The notes beneath the pieces were generated by a model. It saw only the letters and a program-made list of their open reading frames with translations. It had not been told where the DNA came from and did not search any database. The position numbers were made by a program, and so were the translations under genes. Shown piece after piece: positions 7,650 to 15,723 of a stretch of 64,000 bases of DNA (the stretch's first letter is position 1; every line of letters begins with the position of its first letter). Origin of the DNA: an uncultured beta proteobacterium (GTDB lineage Bacteria; Pseudomonadota; Gammaproteobacteria; Burkholderiales; Burkholderiaceae_C); contig CAIRAW010000037.1 of the NCBI GenBank assembly GCA_903876735.1, positions 41,955 to 105,954 on the forward strand, given 5' to 3'.

Positions 7650-8299
7650 TTCAGCAACCTTTGCAGTACAGGCCAGACATTGGCCAGCAGTTGGGGATGT
7701 GCCGCTTCCGTCGGGTGGATGCGATCGGCCTGAAACAAGCGCAGGCTGTCGGGCACATCGGCAACGCCTTTGAGCAAAAAGGGCACCAGTGCCGCCTTGT
7801 TGGCCTTGGCGACGCCGGCATAGAGGGCGGCAAAGCGCGCGCCGTAGTCTTTGCCGTAGTTGGGTGGCATTTGCATGCCGATCAGCAGCACCTTGGCGCC
7901 GGCCTGCTGCGCGGAGCGGGTCATCTGGTCCAGGTTGTCCTGGGTCAGCGCCAGCGGCAGGCCGCGCAGTGCGTCGTTGGCGCCGAGTTCGATCAACACA
8001 TGGGTTGGTCGGTGCTCGGCCAGCAGCGCGCCCAGGCGCGAGCGGCCACCGGACGTGGTGTCGCCGCTGATGCTGGCGTTGACGACCTGGGCTGGCATCT
8101 TCTGCGCCGCCAGTTTCTGCTCCAGCAGGGCGACCCAGCCGCTACCGCGTTTGAGTCCATACTCAGCGCTCAGCGAGTCGCCCAGCACCAGGATAACGGG
8201 CGGCGTTTTGGCGGTCGATAGCCCTGCAAGGGCGCCGAGAACGGCGACCGCGATAAAGTCACGCCTTAACAGCGGATGTCGATACAAAGAAAGCCTCAT
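7646..8299 (-). CDS. tesA: TesA-like SGNH/GDSL esterase (arylesterase)
   Basis: This is a periplasmic multifunctional esterase of the E. coli TesA type (thioesterase I, protease I, lysophospholipase L1). The 217 residues begin with a signal peptide (RR then a hydrophobic stretch, cleavage near STAKT). SGNH blocks follow: LGDSLSAEYG with the nucleophile Ser, the Gly in block II, GANDAL (block III) and the catalytic pair in DRIHPTEAAH. The ATG at 8299 overlaps the start codon of the divergent ABC gene. A TTG five codons in (8287), preceded by GAGG, is an alternative start. It is the first gene of the tesA-mnmH-tapT operon and is divergent from ybbA, as in E. coli. Confidence 0.9.
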   Translation of the reverse strand: MRLSLYRHPLLRRDFIAVAVLGALAGLSTAKTPPVILVLGDSLSAEYGLKRGSGWVALLEQKLAAQKMPAQVVNASISGDTTSGGRSRLGALLAEHRPTHVLIELGANDALRGLPLALTQDNLDQMTRSAQQAGAKVLLIGMQMPPNYGKDYGARFAALYAGVAKANKAALVPFLLKGVADVPDSLRLFQADRIHPTEAAHPQLLANVWPVLQRLLK

Positions 8300-8978
8300 G
8301 TCTGATTCAATTATTTCCGTCGAGCATGTGTTCAAGTCGGTGACGGATTCCACCGGAACCCTGGCCATTTTGCGCGATATTGACTTTGCCCTGAATGCGC
8401 GTGAAACCGTGGCCATTGTCGGTGCCTCCGGTTCGGGCAAGAGCACGCTGCTGTCCATCATTGCCGGGCTTGACACGCCGAGCAGCGGCACGGTGCAACT
8501 GGCCGGACAGGACCTGTTCGCGATGGACGAGGACCAACGCGCCGAGTTGCGCGCGCAAAAGGTCGGTTTTGTGTTCCAGAGCTTTCAGTTGCTGGCCAAC
8601 CTCAGTGCGCTGGAGAACGTGATGCTGCCGCTGGAACTGGCCAACCGGCGCGATGCGCGCAAGGTCGCCACCGAGATGCTGGCGCGGGTTGGCCTGTCGC
8701 AGCGCCTGGGCCATTACCCCAAGGTGCTCAGCGGCGGCGAACAGCAGCGCGTGGCACTGGCGCGCGCCTTCGTGGTGCAACCCGCCGTGCTGCTGGCCGA
8801 CGAGCCCACCGGCAGCCTGGACTTTGCCACCGGCGAGAAGGTCATGGCCCTGATGTTCGAACTCAACCGCGAGCAGGGCACGACGCTGGTGCTGGTGACG
8901 CACGACAGCGCGATTGCAACGCGCTGTGACCGGCGCATCACGATCGAGGCCGGGTGCGTGCTGGAAGCGGCGGCATAG
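8298..8978 (+). CDS. ybbA: ABC transporter ATP-binding protein, YbbA/LolD type
   Basis: This 226-residue ATPase belongs to the MacB/LolD/YbbA group. Motifs are the Walker [11 protein letters not shown] (about residues 40-49), the Q-loop FVFQSFQLL, the signature LSGGEQQR, the Walker B VLLADEPTGS and the switch His in LVTHD. The start ATG 8298 shares three bases of a CATG with the divergent tesA start; AAAGAAAG lies just upstream as a weak ribosome site. In E. coli ybbA is followed by the large permease gene ybbP. Here the next gene is unrelated and on the other strand, so the membrane partner is missing locally. Confidence 0.85.
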   Translation: MSDSIISVEHVFKSVTDSTGTLAILRDIDFALNARETVAIVGASGSGKSTLLSIIAGLDTPSSGTVQLAGQDLFAMDEDQRAELRAQKVGFVFQSFQLLANLSALENVMLPLELANRRDARKVATEMLARVGLSQRLGHYPKVLSGGEQQRVALARAFVVQPAVLLADEPTGSLDFATGEKVMALMFELNREQGTTLVLVTHDSAIATRCDRRITIEAGCVLEAAA

Positions 8979-8996
8979 CCGCCTGGCGCAGTTGGA

Positions 8997-9245
8997 CTAG
9001 CGGTAAAACGCCTCGACCTTGCCCTTGAGCTTGATCAGCAGCGGGTTGCCCTTGCGGTCCACGGTCTTGCCGGCGGGCACTTTGACCCACGACTCGCTGA
9101 TGCAATATTCGGCGACATCGAAGCGGTCCTTGTCGTTGAAGCGGATGCCAACCTCCTGCTCGAAAGCGGCCGCGATGTGAAAAGGGCTGCGCGGGTCGGT
9201 TGACAGGTGGTCGGGCAGGGCGGGTTTTGGGGTGCTTTCGGTCAT
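8997..9245 (-). CDS. DUF3297 family protein
   Basis: An 82-residue cytosolic protein with the features of the DUF3297 family: LSTDPRSPFH near the N-terminus, GIRFNDKDR in the middle, and the strongly conserved C-terminal block WVKVPAGKTVDRKGNPLL. The function of the family is unknown. It stands alone, convergent with ybbA and divergent from rlmB. No signal peptide or membrane segment is present. Confidence 0.85.
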   Translation of the reverse strand: MTESTPKPALPDHLSTDPRSPFHIAAAFEQEVGIRFNDKDRFDVAEYCISESWVKVPAGKTVDRKGNPLLIKLKGKVEAFYR

Positions 9246-9335
9246 GCGGGTCTTTCTTCGGTCAATTCAAACTGGTCCGATTGTCCCGGATTGCGGACCG
9301 GGCGCCGTTGCCGGCCAAGCCGCGATAATCACGCC

Positions 9336-10103
9336 ATGTCTTCACCCAAAGTTTTATTCGGCTTTCATGCCGTCGGCGTGCGCCTGAAAACGGCACACCA
9401 ATCGATCGTCGAGATTTATGTCGACCCGACGCGCCGCGACGCGCGCATGCGCCAGTTTCTGGACAAGGCCAACGAGGCCGGCTCCCGCGTCATCGAGGCC
9501 GACGGCATGCGCCTGGCCAAGCTCTGCGGCAGCCACGGGCACCAGGGTGTGGCCGCGCGCGTGCAGGCGCTGGCGCAGGTGACCTCGCTGGACGAACTGC
9601 TGGAGCAACTCGAAGCCGCGCAGGCGCTATTGCCGCTGGCCGAGCGCGAGGCGCCGCTGATCCTGGTGCTTGACGGCGTGACGGACCCGCACAACCTGGG
9701 CGCCTGCCTGCGTGTGGCCGATGGCGCTGGCGTGCATGCCGTGATTGCGCCCAAGGACCATGCGGCCGGCATCAACGCCACGGTCGCCAAGGTGGCCAGC
9801 GGAGCGGCCGAGACCGTGCCCTATTTCATGGTGACAAATCTGGCGCGCACCCTGAACGAGCTCAAGGAGCGCAGCATCTGGATCATCGGCACCAGCGATG
9901 TGGCCGGCAAGACGATTTACCAGGCCGACCTGAAGGGGCCGGTGGCGCTGGTGCTGGGCGCCGAGGGCGAGGGCATGCGCCAGCTGACCGCCAAGACCTG
10001 TGATGAACTGGTCAGCATCCCGATGCGCGGCGCGGTCGAGAGCCTTAACGTCTCGGTGGCCAGCGGCATCTGCCTGTACGAGGCCGTGCGCCAGCGCAGT
10101 TGA
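9336..10103 (+). CDS. rlmB: 23S rRNA (guanosine-2'-O-)-methyltransferase RlmB
   Basis: This is a SpoU/TrmH-class methyltransferase that 2'-O-methylates G2251 in the peptidyl-transferase P-loop of 23S rRNA. An N-terminal substrate-binding domain (VLFGFHAVGVRLK) precedes the SPOUT knot domain. Its three motifs are LDGVTDPHNLGACLR (motif 1), LGAEGEGMRQL (motif 2) and SIPMRGAVESLNVSVASGI (motif 3). ATG 9336 gives 255 residues, close to E. coli RlmB. Frames further upstream lack the domain. Confidence 0.93.
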   Translation: MSSPKVLFGFHAVGVRLKTAHQSIVEIYVDPTRRDARMRQFLDKANEAGSRVIEADGMRLAKLCGSHGHQGVAARVQALAQVTSLDELLEQLEAAQALLPLAEREAPLILVLDGVTDPHNLGACLRVADGAGVHAVIAPKDHAAGINATVAKVASGAAETVPYFMVTNLARTLNELKERSIWIIGTSDVAGKTIYQADLKGPVALVLGAEGEGMRQLTAKTCDELVSIPMRGAVESLNVSVASGICLYEAVRQRS

Positions 10104-10143
10104 GCGCCGCCAGTCAATCCAGACCTCCAGAAACCTATTACCC

Positions 10144-10584
10144 ATGCAAACAAAAATTCTGCGTTTCATCTTGATCTTTCTCGTCGCTGTGCTGCTGCTC
10201 TCGGGCGGCTGGCTCTGGTTGACCCTGAACTGGAGCTACTCGCAGGGCGAGCGCGCCGGTTACGTGCAAAAGCTGTCAAAGAAGGGCTGGCTGTGCAAGA
10301 CCTGGGAAGGCGAAATCGCCATGGTGACCATGCCTGGCGCCATTCCCGACAAGTTTGAATTCACGGTGCGCGACGAAGGCGTGGCGCAGCGCATCAACCT
10401 GCTGGCGGGCAAGCGCGTGGTCCTGATTTACCAACAGCACCGCTTTATTCCATCCTCGTGCTTTGGCGAGACCGAGTATTTTGTCGGCGATGTGCGCGAA
10501 GTGCTCGATGGTCCCGCGCCCCAACTGGCGCCCGCACCGCTGGCACCGAGCGCCGCGCAGGGCCAGTTGTCCACGCCACGTTGA
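10144..10584 (+). CDS. Membrane-anchored hypothetical protein
   Basis: The 146-residue product has one N-terminal transmembrane helix or uncleaved signal (ILRFILIFLVAVLLLSGGWLWLTL, about residues 5-28). A roughly 90-residue extracytoplasmic domain follows, with two Cys (in WLCKTWEG and SSCFGE) that could form a disulfide, then a Pro/Ala-rich tail. I do not recognise a functional family. It starts 40 nt after rlmB and ends 13 nt before the LOG gene, so the three are probably co-transcribed. Confidence 0.75.
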   Translation: MQTKILRFILIFLVAVLLLSGGWLWLTLNWSYSQGERAGYVQKLSKKGWLCKTWEGEIAMVTMPGAIPDKFEFTVRDEGVAQRINLLAGKRVVLIYQQHRFIPSSCFGETEYFVGDVREVLDGPAPQLAPAPLAPSAAQGQLSTPR

Positions 10585-10597
10585 GGCGCAAGACACC

Positions 10598-11467
10598 ATG
10601 AGCAAGACCGAACACCTGGCCGAGCGCCGTCTGGCCGATGCCTGGGCTGAATTGCAGAGCTACTCGGACCAGGGCAAGCCGCTGCAGGCCGACGCCCATC
10701 GTCTGGCCTTTGCCGATCCCGAATTTTTGCTGCGGCGTGAAACGCGCGGCATCCGCTTTCAGCTTGAAATGCTCAAGCCCGATCTGGACCAGGCCGAGCA
10801 GGGCATCGAGAACACGGTGGTGGTCTTTGGCAGTGCCCGTTTTTCTTCACCCGAGGACGCGCAGGTGGCGCTGCAAGCAGCTCAGGCCAGCGGCGACGTC
10901 AGTGCACTGGCTGTGGCGCAGCGGCAAATGCGCAACGCCCATTTCTATGACCAGGCACGGCAGTTCGCAAGACTGGTGGCGGCGTACAGCGCGAACCGGC
11001 CCTGCGACGAGCAGCTGTTCATTGCGACTGGCGGCGGCCCTGGCATCATGGAAGCGGCCAACCGTGGCGCGCACGAAATGGGTGCCGTCAGCATCGGCCT
11101 GAACATTGCGCTGTCGCATGAGCAGCGTCCCAATCCCTACATCACGCCGAGTCTGAGCTTCAAGTTTCATTACTTTGCGCTGCGCAAGATGCACTTCATG
11201 ATGCGCGCCAAGGCCCTGGTCGCCTTCCCCGGCGGCTTTGGCACGCTCGACGAGTTGTTTGAAGTCATCACGCTGGTGCAAACCGGCAAGGCCAAGCCGG
11301 TGCCTATCGTTCTTTTTGGCACCGACTACTGGAAGCGACTGATCAACATCGATGTGATGATCGAGGAGGGCGCCATCTCGGCGTCGGATCTGGACCTGTT
11401 CAGCTACGTCGACGAGCCGGCCCAAGCCTGGAGCGTGATCCGCAATTTCTACGGTCTGAGCGACTGA
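10598..11467 (+). CDS. LOG family protein (putative nucleotide 5'-monophosphate nucleosidase)
   Basis: The 289-residue protein has the lysine-decarboxylase-like Rossmann fold of LOG/YgdH proteins. These hydrolyse cytokinin riboside or purine 5'-monophosphates to free base and ribose 5-phosphate. The key motifs are GGGPGIMEAANRGA (about residues 147-160) and PGGFGTLDELFE (about 210-221), the PGGxGTxxE signature. About 60 extra N-terminal residues precede the core fold. An older label, lysine decarboxylase, is misleading because no decarboxylase chemistry is implied. The native substrate cannot be read from sequence. ATG 10598 lies 13 nt behind the upstream gene. Confidence 0.85.
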   Translation: MSKTEHLAERRLADAWAELQSYSDQGKPLQADAHRLAFADPEFLLRRETRGIRFQLEMLKPDLDQAEQGIENTVVVFGSARFSSPEDAQVALQAAQASGDVSALAVAQRQMRNAHFYDQARQFARLVAAYSANRPCDEQLFIATGGGPGIMEAANRGAHEMGAVSIGLNIALSHEQRPNPYITPSLSFKFHYFALRKMHFMMRAKALVAFPGGFGTLDELFEVITLVQTGKAKPVPIVLFGTDYWKRLINIDVMIEEGAISASDLDLFSYVDEPAQAWSVIRNFYGLSD

Positions 11468-11489
11468 AGGCTGTGATATTGAGTGGTCT

Positions 11490-11503
11490 TTGACCTGCGT
11501 CAG
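11490..11503. promoter_or_regulatory. Candidate ANR/FNR-type operator
   Basis: TTGACCTGCGTCAG differs from the palindrome TTGAC-N4-GTCAA at one base and fits the half-site TTGA(T/C). It is about 120 bp upstream of the eRF1-like gene at 11625. A possible minus-10 (TGATAT, 11531-11536) lies somewhat further downstream than an ideal class II arrangement. It is read as a possible low-oxygen switch for that gene. Confidence 0.45.
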
Positions 11504-11624
11504 TTGATTTTCAGACTCCTGCCGTCAACTTGATATGGAACGGGGCGGCTTGCCATGGATGAGCGCATGCTGACCGTGCCGACCGACATTTGTTGAGCGG
11601 CTTGTTCTAAGCAAGGAGTTGACC

Positions 11625-12008
11625 ATGTCCCATTACCACGCCGTCGTCTGGATCGATCACAAAGAGGCTCATGTGATGCACATCAGCCCGGACGATGTTG
11701 AAAAATCTGTCGTTCAACCGCATAAGCCGCATCACAAATTGCATTCCCGCGTTGGCACGCTCGGTAGTGGCCGTTTGGCTGAAAGCCAGGACTATTACCA
11801 CCAGGTGGTCGAGGCGCTTGCCGGCGCCAGCGAGATTCTGGTGGTCGGTCCGGCGCAGACCAAACTGCAACTGATCAAGCACATCCATTCCCACGACCCC
11901 AAGATGGTGGACAAGGTGGTTGGCGTGGAGACGGTTGACCATCCGAGCGATGGCCAGTTGGTGGCCTACGCGCGCAAGTACTTCGTCGCCAAAGACCGCA
12001 TGCTTTGA
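11625..12008 (+). CDS. eRF1 domain 3-like (translational machinery) protein
   Basis: A 127-residue protein of the bacterial family often labelled translational machinery protein, which resembles the third (C-terminal) domain of eRF1/Pelota. Visible features are the N-terminal YHAVVWIDHKEAHVM, a His-rich segment (HKPHHKLHSR), the strand EILVVGPAQTK and the C-terminal DHPSDGQLVAYARKYF. The start is ATG 11625 because AAGGAG at 11613-11618 is 6 nt away; the TTG at 11619 would be too close. In my experience homologues often sit among stress or anaerobic genes. The biochemical role is not established. Confidence 0.75.
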   Translation: MSHYHAVVWIDHKEAHVMHISPDDVEKSVVQPHKPHHKLHSRVGTLGSGRLAESQDYYHQVVEALAGASEILVVGPAQTKLQLIKHIHSHDPKMVDKVVGVETVDHPSDGQLVAYARKYFVAKDRML

Positions 12009-12082
12009 TGCAGGCAAGGGATTTGAGCCTTGCCTTGGGCTCTTTGCCATAAGCGTATTTTTTGCTAGACTGCGGGCATTGT

Positions 12083-12158
12083 GGGGGGGTAGCTCAGCTG
12101 GGAGAGCGCTGCGTTCGCAATGCAGAGGTCGTGAGTTCGATCCTCATCCTCTCCACCA
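12083..12158 (+). tRNA. tRNA-Ala(CGC)
   Basis: The 76-nt cloverleaf has a seven-G acceptor strand (12083-12089) that pairs with CCTCTCC, followed by A and an encoded CCA (12156-12158). The anticodon loop is TTCGCAA with anticodon CGC at 12116-12118, reading GCG (Ala). G3:U70, the main alanine identity element, is present. The T-loop TTCGATC and the D-arm AGCTC...GAGC are normal. It is probably a single-gene unit, followed by a hairpin and T-run. Confidence 0.95.
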
Positions 12159-12175
12159 AAAATACCAATTAAATC

Positions 12176-12207
12176 AAGCACTTGGCGGAAGCGTCAGGTG
12201 CTTTTTT
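12176..12207 (+). terminator. Intrinsic terminator of the tRNA-Ala gene
   Basis: The stem AAGCACTT (12176-12183) pairs with AGGTGCTT (12196-12203), with one G-U pair and a 12-nt loop, and runs into six T residues. It lies 18 nt after the mature tRNA end. Confidence 0.75.
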
Positions 12208-12316
12208 CTTGCGCCTGGGCGCAAAAAGCCATTCTGACTGTGGCGGGTATGGGGCAGTTTTCATCCGACCGCGCCATAGCGAAATACGCCAAGACGATCT
12301 GGAATGTGGTGCCGCT

Positions 12317-13579
12317 CTAGCCCACTCGGTGAATGTCCTGTCCAAGCATTCCGGGTGCGACGAGCGTCACACCACCTTCGCTCACATGAAAGCCTCTGGC
12401 CCGATCCTGGTCGGCGTTCAGTCCGGCGCAAAAACCGTCGGGGATGCGACAGTGCTTATCGATGATGGCGCACTTGAGCGTCACACCTTTTCCAATCACG
12501 ACATCAGGCAGCACCACCGAGTCTTCAACCAGACTGCCTTCGCCAATCCGGACCTTGGAGAACAGCACCGAGCGCCGCACTGTGGCGCCGCTGACGATGC
12601 ATCCGCTTGAGAGCAGCGAGTTAAAGGCCAGGCCACGACGATCATCCTCTTCAAACACCACTTTGGCCGGAGCGAGTTGGCGCTGCAGGCTCAAGATCGG
12701 CCAGTCATCGTCATACAAATTGAGCTCCGGCGACACTGCGGTCAGGTCCATATTGGCGTCCCAATAGGCATCGACCGTGCCCACATCACGCCAATAAGGC
12801 CGGGTTTCAACCATATTCACGCAACTGTCCTTGAAGCTGTGCGCATAGGCCCGGTGCTCGGCCAGCAGCGAACCGATGATGTCCTGGCCAAAGTCGTGAT
12901 GCGAAAGCGGGTTAGCCGCATCACGTACCAGTGTGTCAATCAGCAGAGCGGTCTCAAAGACGTAGATGCCCATGCTGGCCAGTGCATGGCTGGGTCGATC
13001 AGGCAGCGCCTGCGGGTGCGCGGGCTTTTCGTTAAACGCCACAATGCGTTGCGCCGCATCGACCGCCATCACGCCAAAGGCGCAGGCCTGCTCCAGCGGC
13101 ACTTCAAGGCAGGCCACCGTCACTTCAGCGCTGCGCGCCTCATGCTCGGCCAGCATGATGGAGTAGTCCATCTTGTATATATGGTCGCCGGCCAGAATCA
13201 GTACCCGCTTTGGATTGACTTCATCCAGAATGCGCAGGTTTTGGTACACGGCATTGGCTGTGCCGCTGTACCACTGCTCACCGTATTGCTGCTGCGCTGG
13301 CAGCACATCGACATGCTCGCCCAGGTTGGCCGCCAAGAAACCCCAGCCGTGCTCAATGTGGCGAATCAGGCTTTGCGCCTTGTACTGCGTTAGTACGCCG
13401 ATGTGGCGCACGCCGGAATTGACGCAGTTGCTCAAAGTAAAGTCGATGATGTTGAACTTTCCGGCAAACGGCACTGCCGGTTTGGCACGCCAGTCTGTGA
13501 GCTGGTGCAGACGGCTACCCCGCCCCCCGGCCAGCACCAGCGCATAGGTTTGCTCGGTCAGATTCTTGACGGAAACCAT
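12317..13579 (-). CDS. glgC: Glucose-1-phosphate adenylyltransferase
   Basis: GlgC makes ADP-glucose from ATP and glucose 1-phosphate, the committed step of bacterial glycogen synthesis. The nucleotidyltransferase domain opens with [26 protein letters not shown] (spanning about residues 13-38). It continues with WYSGTANAV, the metal-site [11 protein letters not shown] and the sugar-phosphate motif FNEKP. The C-terminal left-handed beta-helix includes [12 protein letters not shown] at its edge and ends normally. The start at ATG 13579 gives 420 residues, as in E. coli; a longer frame adds 12 non-homologous residues. It is an isolated glg gene, since glgA and glgB are not adjacent. Confidence 0.94.
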   Translation of the reverse strand: MVSVKNLTEQTYALVLAGGRGSRLHQLTDWRAKPAVPFAGKFNIIDFTLSNCVNSGVRHIGVLTQYKAQSLIRHIEHGWGFLAANLGEHVDVLPAQQQYGEQWYSGTANAVYQNLRILDEVNPKRVLILAGDHIYKMDYSIMLAEHEARSAEVTVACLEVPLEQACAFGVMAVDAAQRIVAFNEKPAHPQALPDRPSHALASMGIYVFETALLIDTLVRDAANPLSHHDFGQDIIGSLLAEHRAYAHSFKDSCVNMVETRPYWRDVGTVDAYWDANMDLTAVSPELNLYDDDWPILSLQRQLAPAKVVFEEDDRRGLAFNSLLSSGCIVSGATVRRSVLFSKVRIGEGSLVEDSVVLPDVVIGKGVTLKCAIIDKHCRIPDGFCAGLNADQDRARGFHVSEGGVTLVAPGMLGQDIHRVG

Positions 13580-13621
13580 TCGCACGCCGATGCTGAAGGT
13601 AACTGCTATCGGCAAGTGGTG

Positions 13622-14125
13622 TCACTTCATTTTGTAGGTTCCGGTCTGGTGATTGCAGGTCTGAAAGGTCCCTGGTTTGATGGTGGGGAACGTGCCCTGC
13701 GGCACCATGCTGCCGCTCATCTGCAGGCCTTCAAATTTTCCGGTGCCGGAGATGACCTCGCGGGTAACCCTGCCGTCGCTGGCGAGCAGCACCGAGGCGA
13801 GTTGCTTGTCGCCGTCACGGTCAATGGTTTCGCACAAGGTGTTCTGGGTGGCCTTGCCACCAAGCGATGTGTTCATTCCGACACAGCGGACCGTGGTGTT
13901 GTCCATCATGCCGCCGGGCGGATTGCTGCGGGCGGTTCCCATCACTTCGTAGCTGTACCCGAAGTGCGTCTTCGAGAATGCAACTGCGCTGGCCATACCC
14001 GAGAGGCAGGCGGTGAAATCGTAGCTACCCTCCTTTGGCAAGGTCTGCGCCACGACTGAACCGGCGAAAAGTCCCAAGATGGTTGCGAATACAAAATTCT
14101 TGCTTGCTAGCCTGGCCGATTTCAT
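13622..14125 (-). CDS. Exported hypothetical protein
   Basis: A 167-residue protein with a clear signal peptide (KSARLASKNFVFATILGLFAGSVVAQ spans residues 2-27, cleavage after VVA). It starts at ATG 14125 behind AGGAG. The mature part has four Cys and a short C-terminal ISGTGKFEGLQMSG motif, like that seen in small beta-rich exported domains. I cannot assign a family with confidence. It is 42 nt upstream of glgC on the same strand, so co-transcription is possible but a functional link is not evident. Confidence 0.75.
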   Translation of the reverse strand: MKSARLASKNFVFATILGLFAGSVVAQTLPKEGSYDFTACLSGMASAVAFSKTHFGYSYEVMGTARSNPPGGMMDNTTVRCVGMNTSLGGKATQNTLCETIDRDGDKQLASVLLASDGRVTREVISGTGKFEGLQMSGSMVPQGTFPTIKPGTFQTCNHQTGTYKMK

Positions 14126-14328
14126 GCTGTTTCTCCTGAAGAGTGAACGAACTGACGACAAGGGCCGAACCGACCCCACTCCATCAGAAGTTCAGCTTAG
14201 CGAGACACGCCAGCGCTGCGTTGACAATTCGCAAGGGGGTGCCGTTGCGGCGCATCAGCCCTGCGTGGCCGGTTTATGCCGGGGCCGGATCGGGCAGTTC
14301 AGAGGCATTCAGTTCAGCAAGCCGAACC

Positions 14329-14709
14329 TCAGTTTGGCGGGCGGTAGAGGGCGCAGATCTTGTTGTTATCCGGATCACGAAGATAGGCCAGGTAGAGTGG
14401 GCCTGTCGCACCCTCGCGAAGTCCCGGTGGCGCTTCGCAGGTGGTTCCGCCACTGGCCACACCGGCGGCATGAAATGCATCGACCTGCTCCGATGACTGG
14501 GCGGCAAAGCCCAGCGTATTGCCGTTGCCATGGGTTGCGGGTTCACCATTGATGGGGGTCGTGATGGCAAAGGTTCCCGTCTTGCTGCGATAGAAATAGC
14601 GGTTCTTGTTGGCGACACCGGGCGCGATGCCCAGCGCCCCCAGGGCCGCGTCATAAAAGGTTTTTGAAATTTCCAGGTCATTGACACCCAGCATCACGTG
14701 ACTGAACAT
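14329..14709 (-). CDS. VOC family (glyoxalase/bleomycin-resistance-like) protein
   Basis: The 126-residue single-domain protein has the vicinal-oxygen-chelate fold: FSHVMLGVNDLEISKTFYD at the start, NRYFYRSKTGTFAI, and the C-terminal LAYLRDPDNNKICALY. Metal ligand positions plausibly include His4 and the C-terminal region. The start ATG 14709 follows AAAGGAA. Members include glyoxalases, dioxygenases and resistance proteins, so the substrate is unknown. Confidence 0.82.
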   Translation of the reverse strand: MFSHVMLGVNDLEISKTFYDAALGALGIAPGVANKNRYFYRSKTGTFAITTPINGEPATHGNGNTLGFAAQSSEQVDAFHAAGVASGGTTCEAPPGLREGATGPLYLAYLRDPDNNKICALYRPPN

Positions 14710-14875
14710 AAAGCTTTCCTTTGCAGTCCGGTATCGGACAGGTTGTAGTTGATCGATTGGTATAACAACGACGCCAGGTTTTCGCGCTGGTGCCGCCAAG
14801 GCTCCAATACAAACTACATTAAAGCATCAGTGACCGGCAAGCGTATAACAGCGCACTCAAGAATCAAACGACAAA

Positions 14876-15619
14876 ATGATCGATTATTCCAAGCAGCCCA
14901 TCATGCAGGGCGCCTCCAATTTCCGCGACCTGGGCGGTTACTCAATTGCCGACGGTGGTCGGGTGCGGCGGGGCCGCGTCTTCCGTTCCGATCATCTGGC
15001 GGGCCTGACACCGGACGATCTTGCGCTGCTGCAGGCACTGCAGGTGACCCATAGCATCGACTTCCGGGGTGTGGCAGAGAGCGCCGATCTGCCGTACCGC
15101 ATTGCGGGCGTGACCCAGTTCGCTTTCGCCATCGAGCCGACCGTGGTGCAACGCTTGCGTGTGCTGCTGGCTGCGGGTCAGATACCGAGCAGCGAAGAGA
15201 CCGTGGAACTGATGTGCGAGACCTACCGCAACTTTGTGCGCGCCAACGGCCCGACCTTTGCCCGCTTTCTGCGCCATCTGCTCACGCATGCGGCACCCGT
15301 GGTATTCCATTGCACGGCGGGCAAGGATAGAACCGGCTTTGCAGCGGCACTGCTGTTGTCGATACTGGGCGTCGAGCGCGACACCATCATGCAAGACTAC
15401 CTGTTGACCAATCAACTCTACCGTCGCAGTCCCTCACTCGAGGAGCACGGTCCGGCGCACGTCATGGAAGTGGTATGGCAGGTGCAGCCCGTCTTCTTGC
15501 AAACGGCCTTCGATGTGATGGACCGCGATTACGGCGGTCTGTCGGGCTACCTGGCCGGACCGCTTGGCATGGCGGCCGACGAACTGGCGCAGCTGCGCCA
15601 CATTCTGCTGGAGCGCTGA
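14876..15619 (+). CDS. Tyrosine/serine protein phosphatase (DSP family)
   Basis: The 247-residue protein has the Y_phosphatase3 layout: N-terminal NFRDLGGY (about residues 15-22) and the catalytic P-loop HCTAGKDRTG (about 144-153) with nucleophile Cys and the Asp-Arg pair. An acidic residue upstream in SIDFRGVAE may act as the general acid. Relatives dephosphorylate phosphotyrosine, phosphoserine or phosphoinositides. No signal peptide is seen, so it is probably cytosolic. It is a single gene with 260 bp of non-coding sequence or divergent genes upstream. Confidence 0.85.
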   Translation: MIDYSKQPIMQGASNFRDLGGYSIADGGRVRRGRVFRSDHLAGLTPDDLALLQALQVTHSIDFRGVAESADLPYRIAGVTQFAFAIEPTVVQRLRVLLAAGQIPSSEETVELMCETYRNFVRANGPTFARFLRHLLTHAAPVVFHCTAGKDRTGFAAALLLSILGVERDTIMQDYLLTNQLYRRSPSLEEHGPAHVMEVVWQVQPVFLQTAFDVMDRDYGGLSGYLAGPLGMAADELAQLRHILLER

Positions 15620-15629
15620 TTAAGAGCCT

Positions 15630-15707
15630 TCATCGCGAGGCCGCAGGTCGTGGCGATCCATGCCCCGGACTTCCTGGATTGCCGCGTCGCTGCGCTCCTC
15701 GTAATGA
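15630..15707. repeat. Dispersed palindromic repeat (second family)
   Basis: About 78 bp with imperfect terminal inverted repeats: TCATCGCGAGG at the left and CCTCGTAATGA at the right, 9 of 11 positions complementary. It contains GC-rich inner palindromes, including the GATTGCCGCGTCGCTGCG stretch. The pattern matches a widespread intergenic element class with CATTGCGAGG ends and differs from the CCCGGA-type hairpins near hoxH. It sits between two convergent genes and contains no gene. Confidence 0.65.
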
Positions 15708-15723
15708 CGCAGCAACCGCTGGA

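Noticed and set aside
10598..11467. Lysine decarboxylase annotation
   Set aside because: The PGGxGTxxE motif defines the LOG nucleosidase family. There is no pyridoxal-phosphate site.
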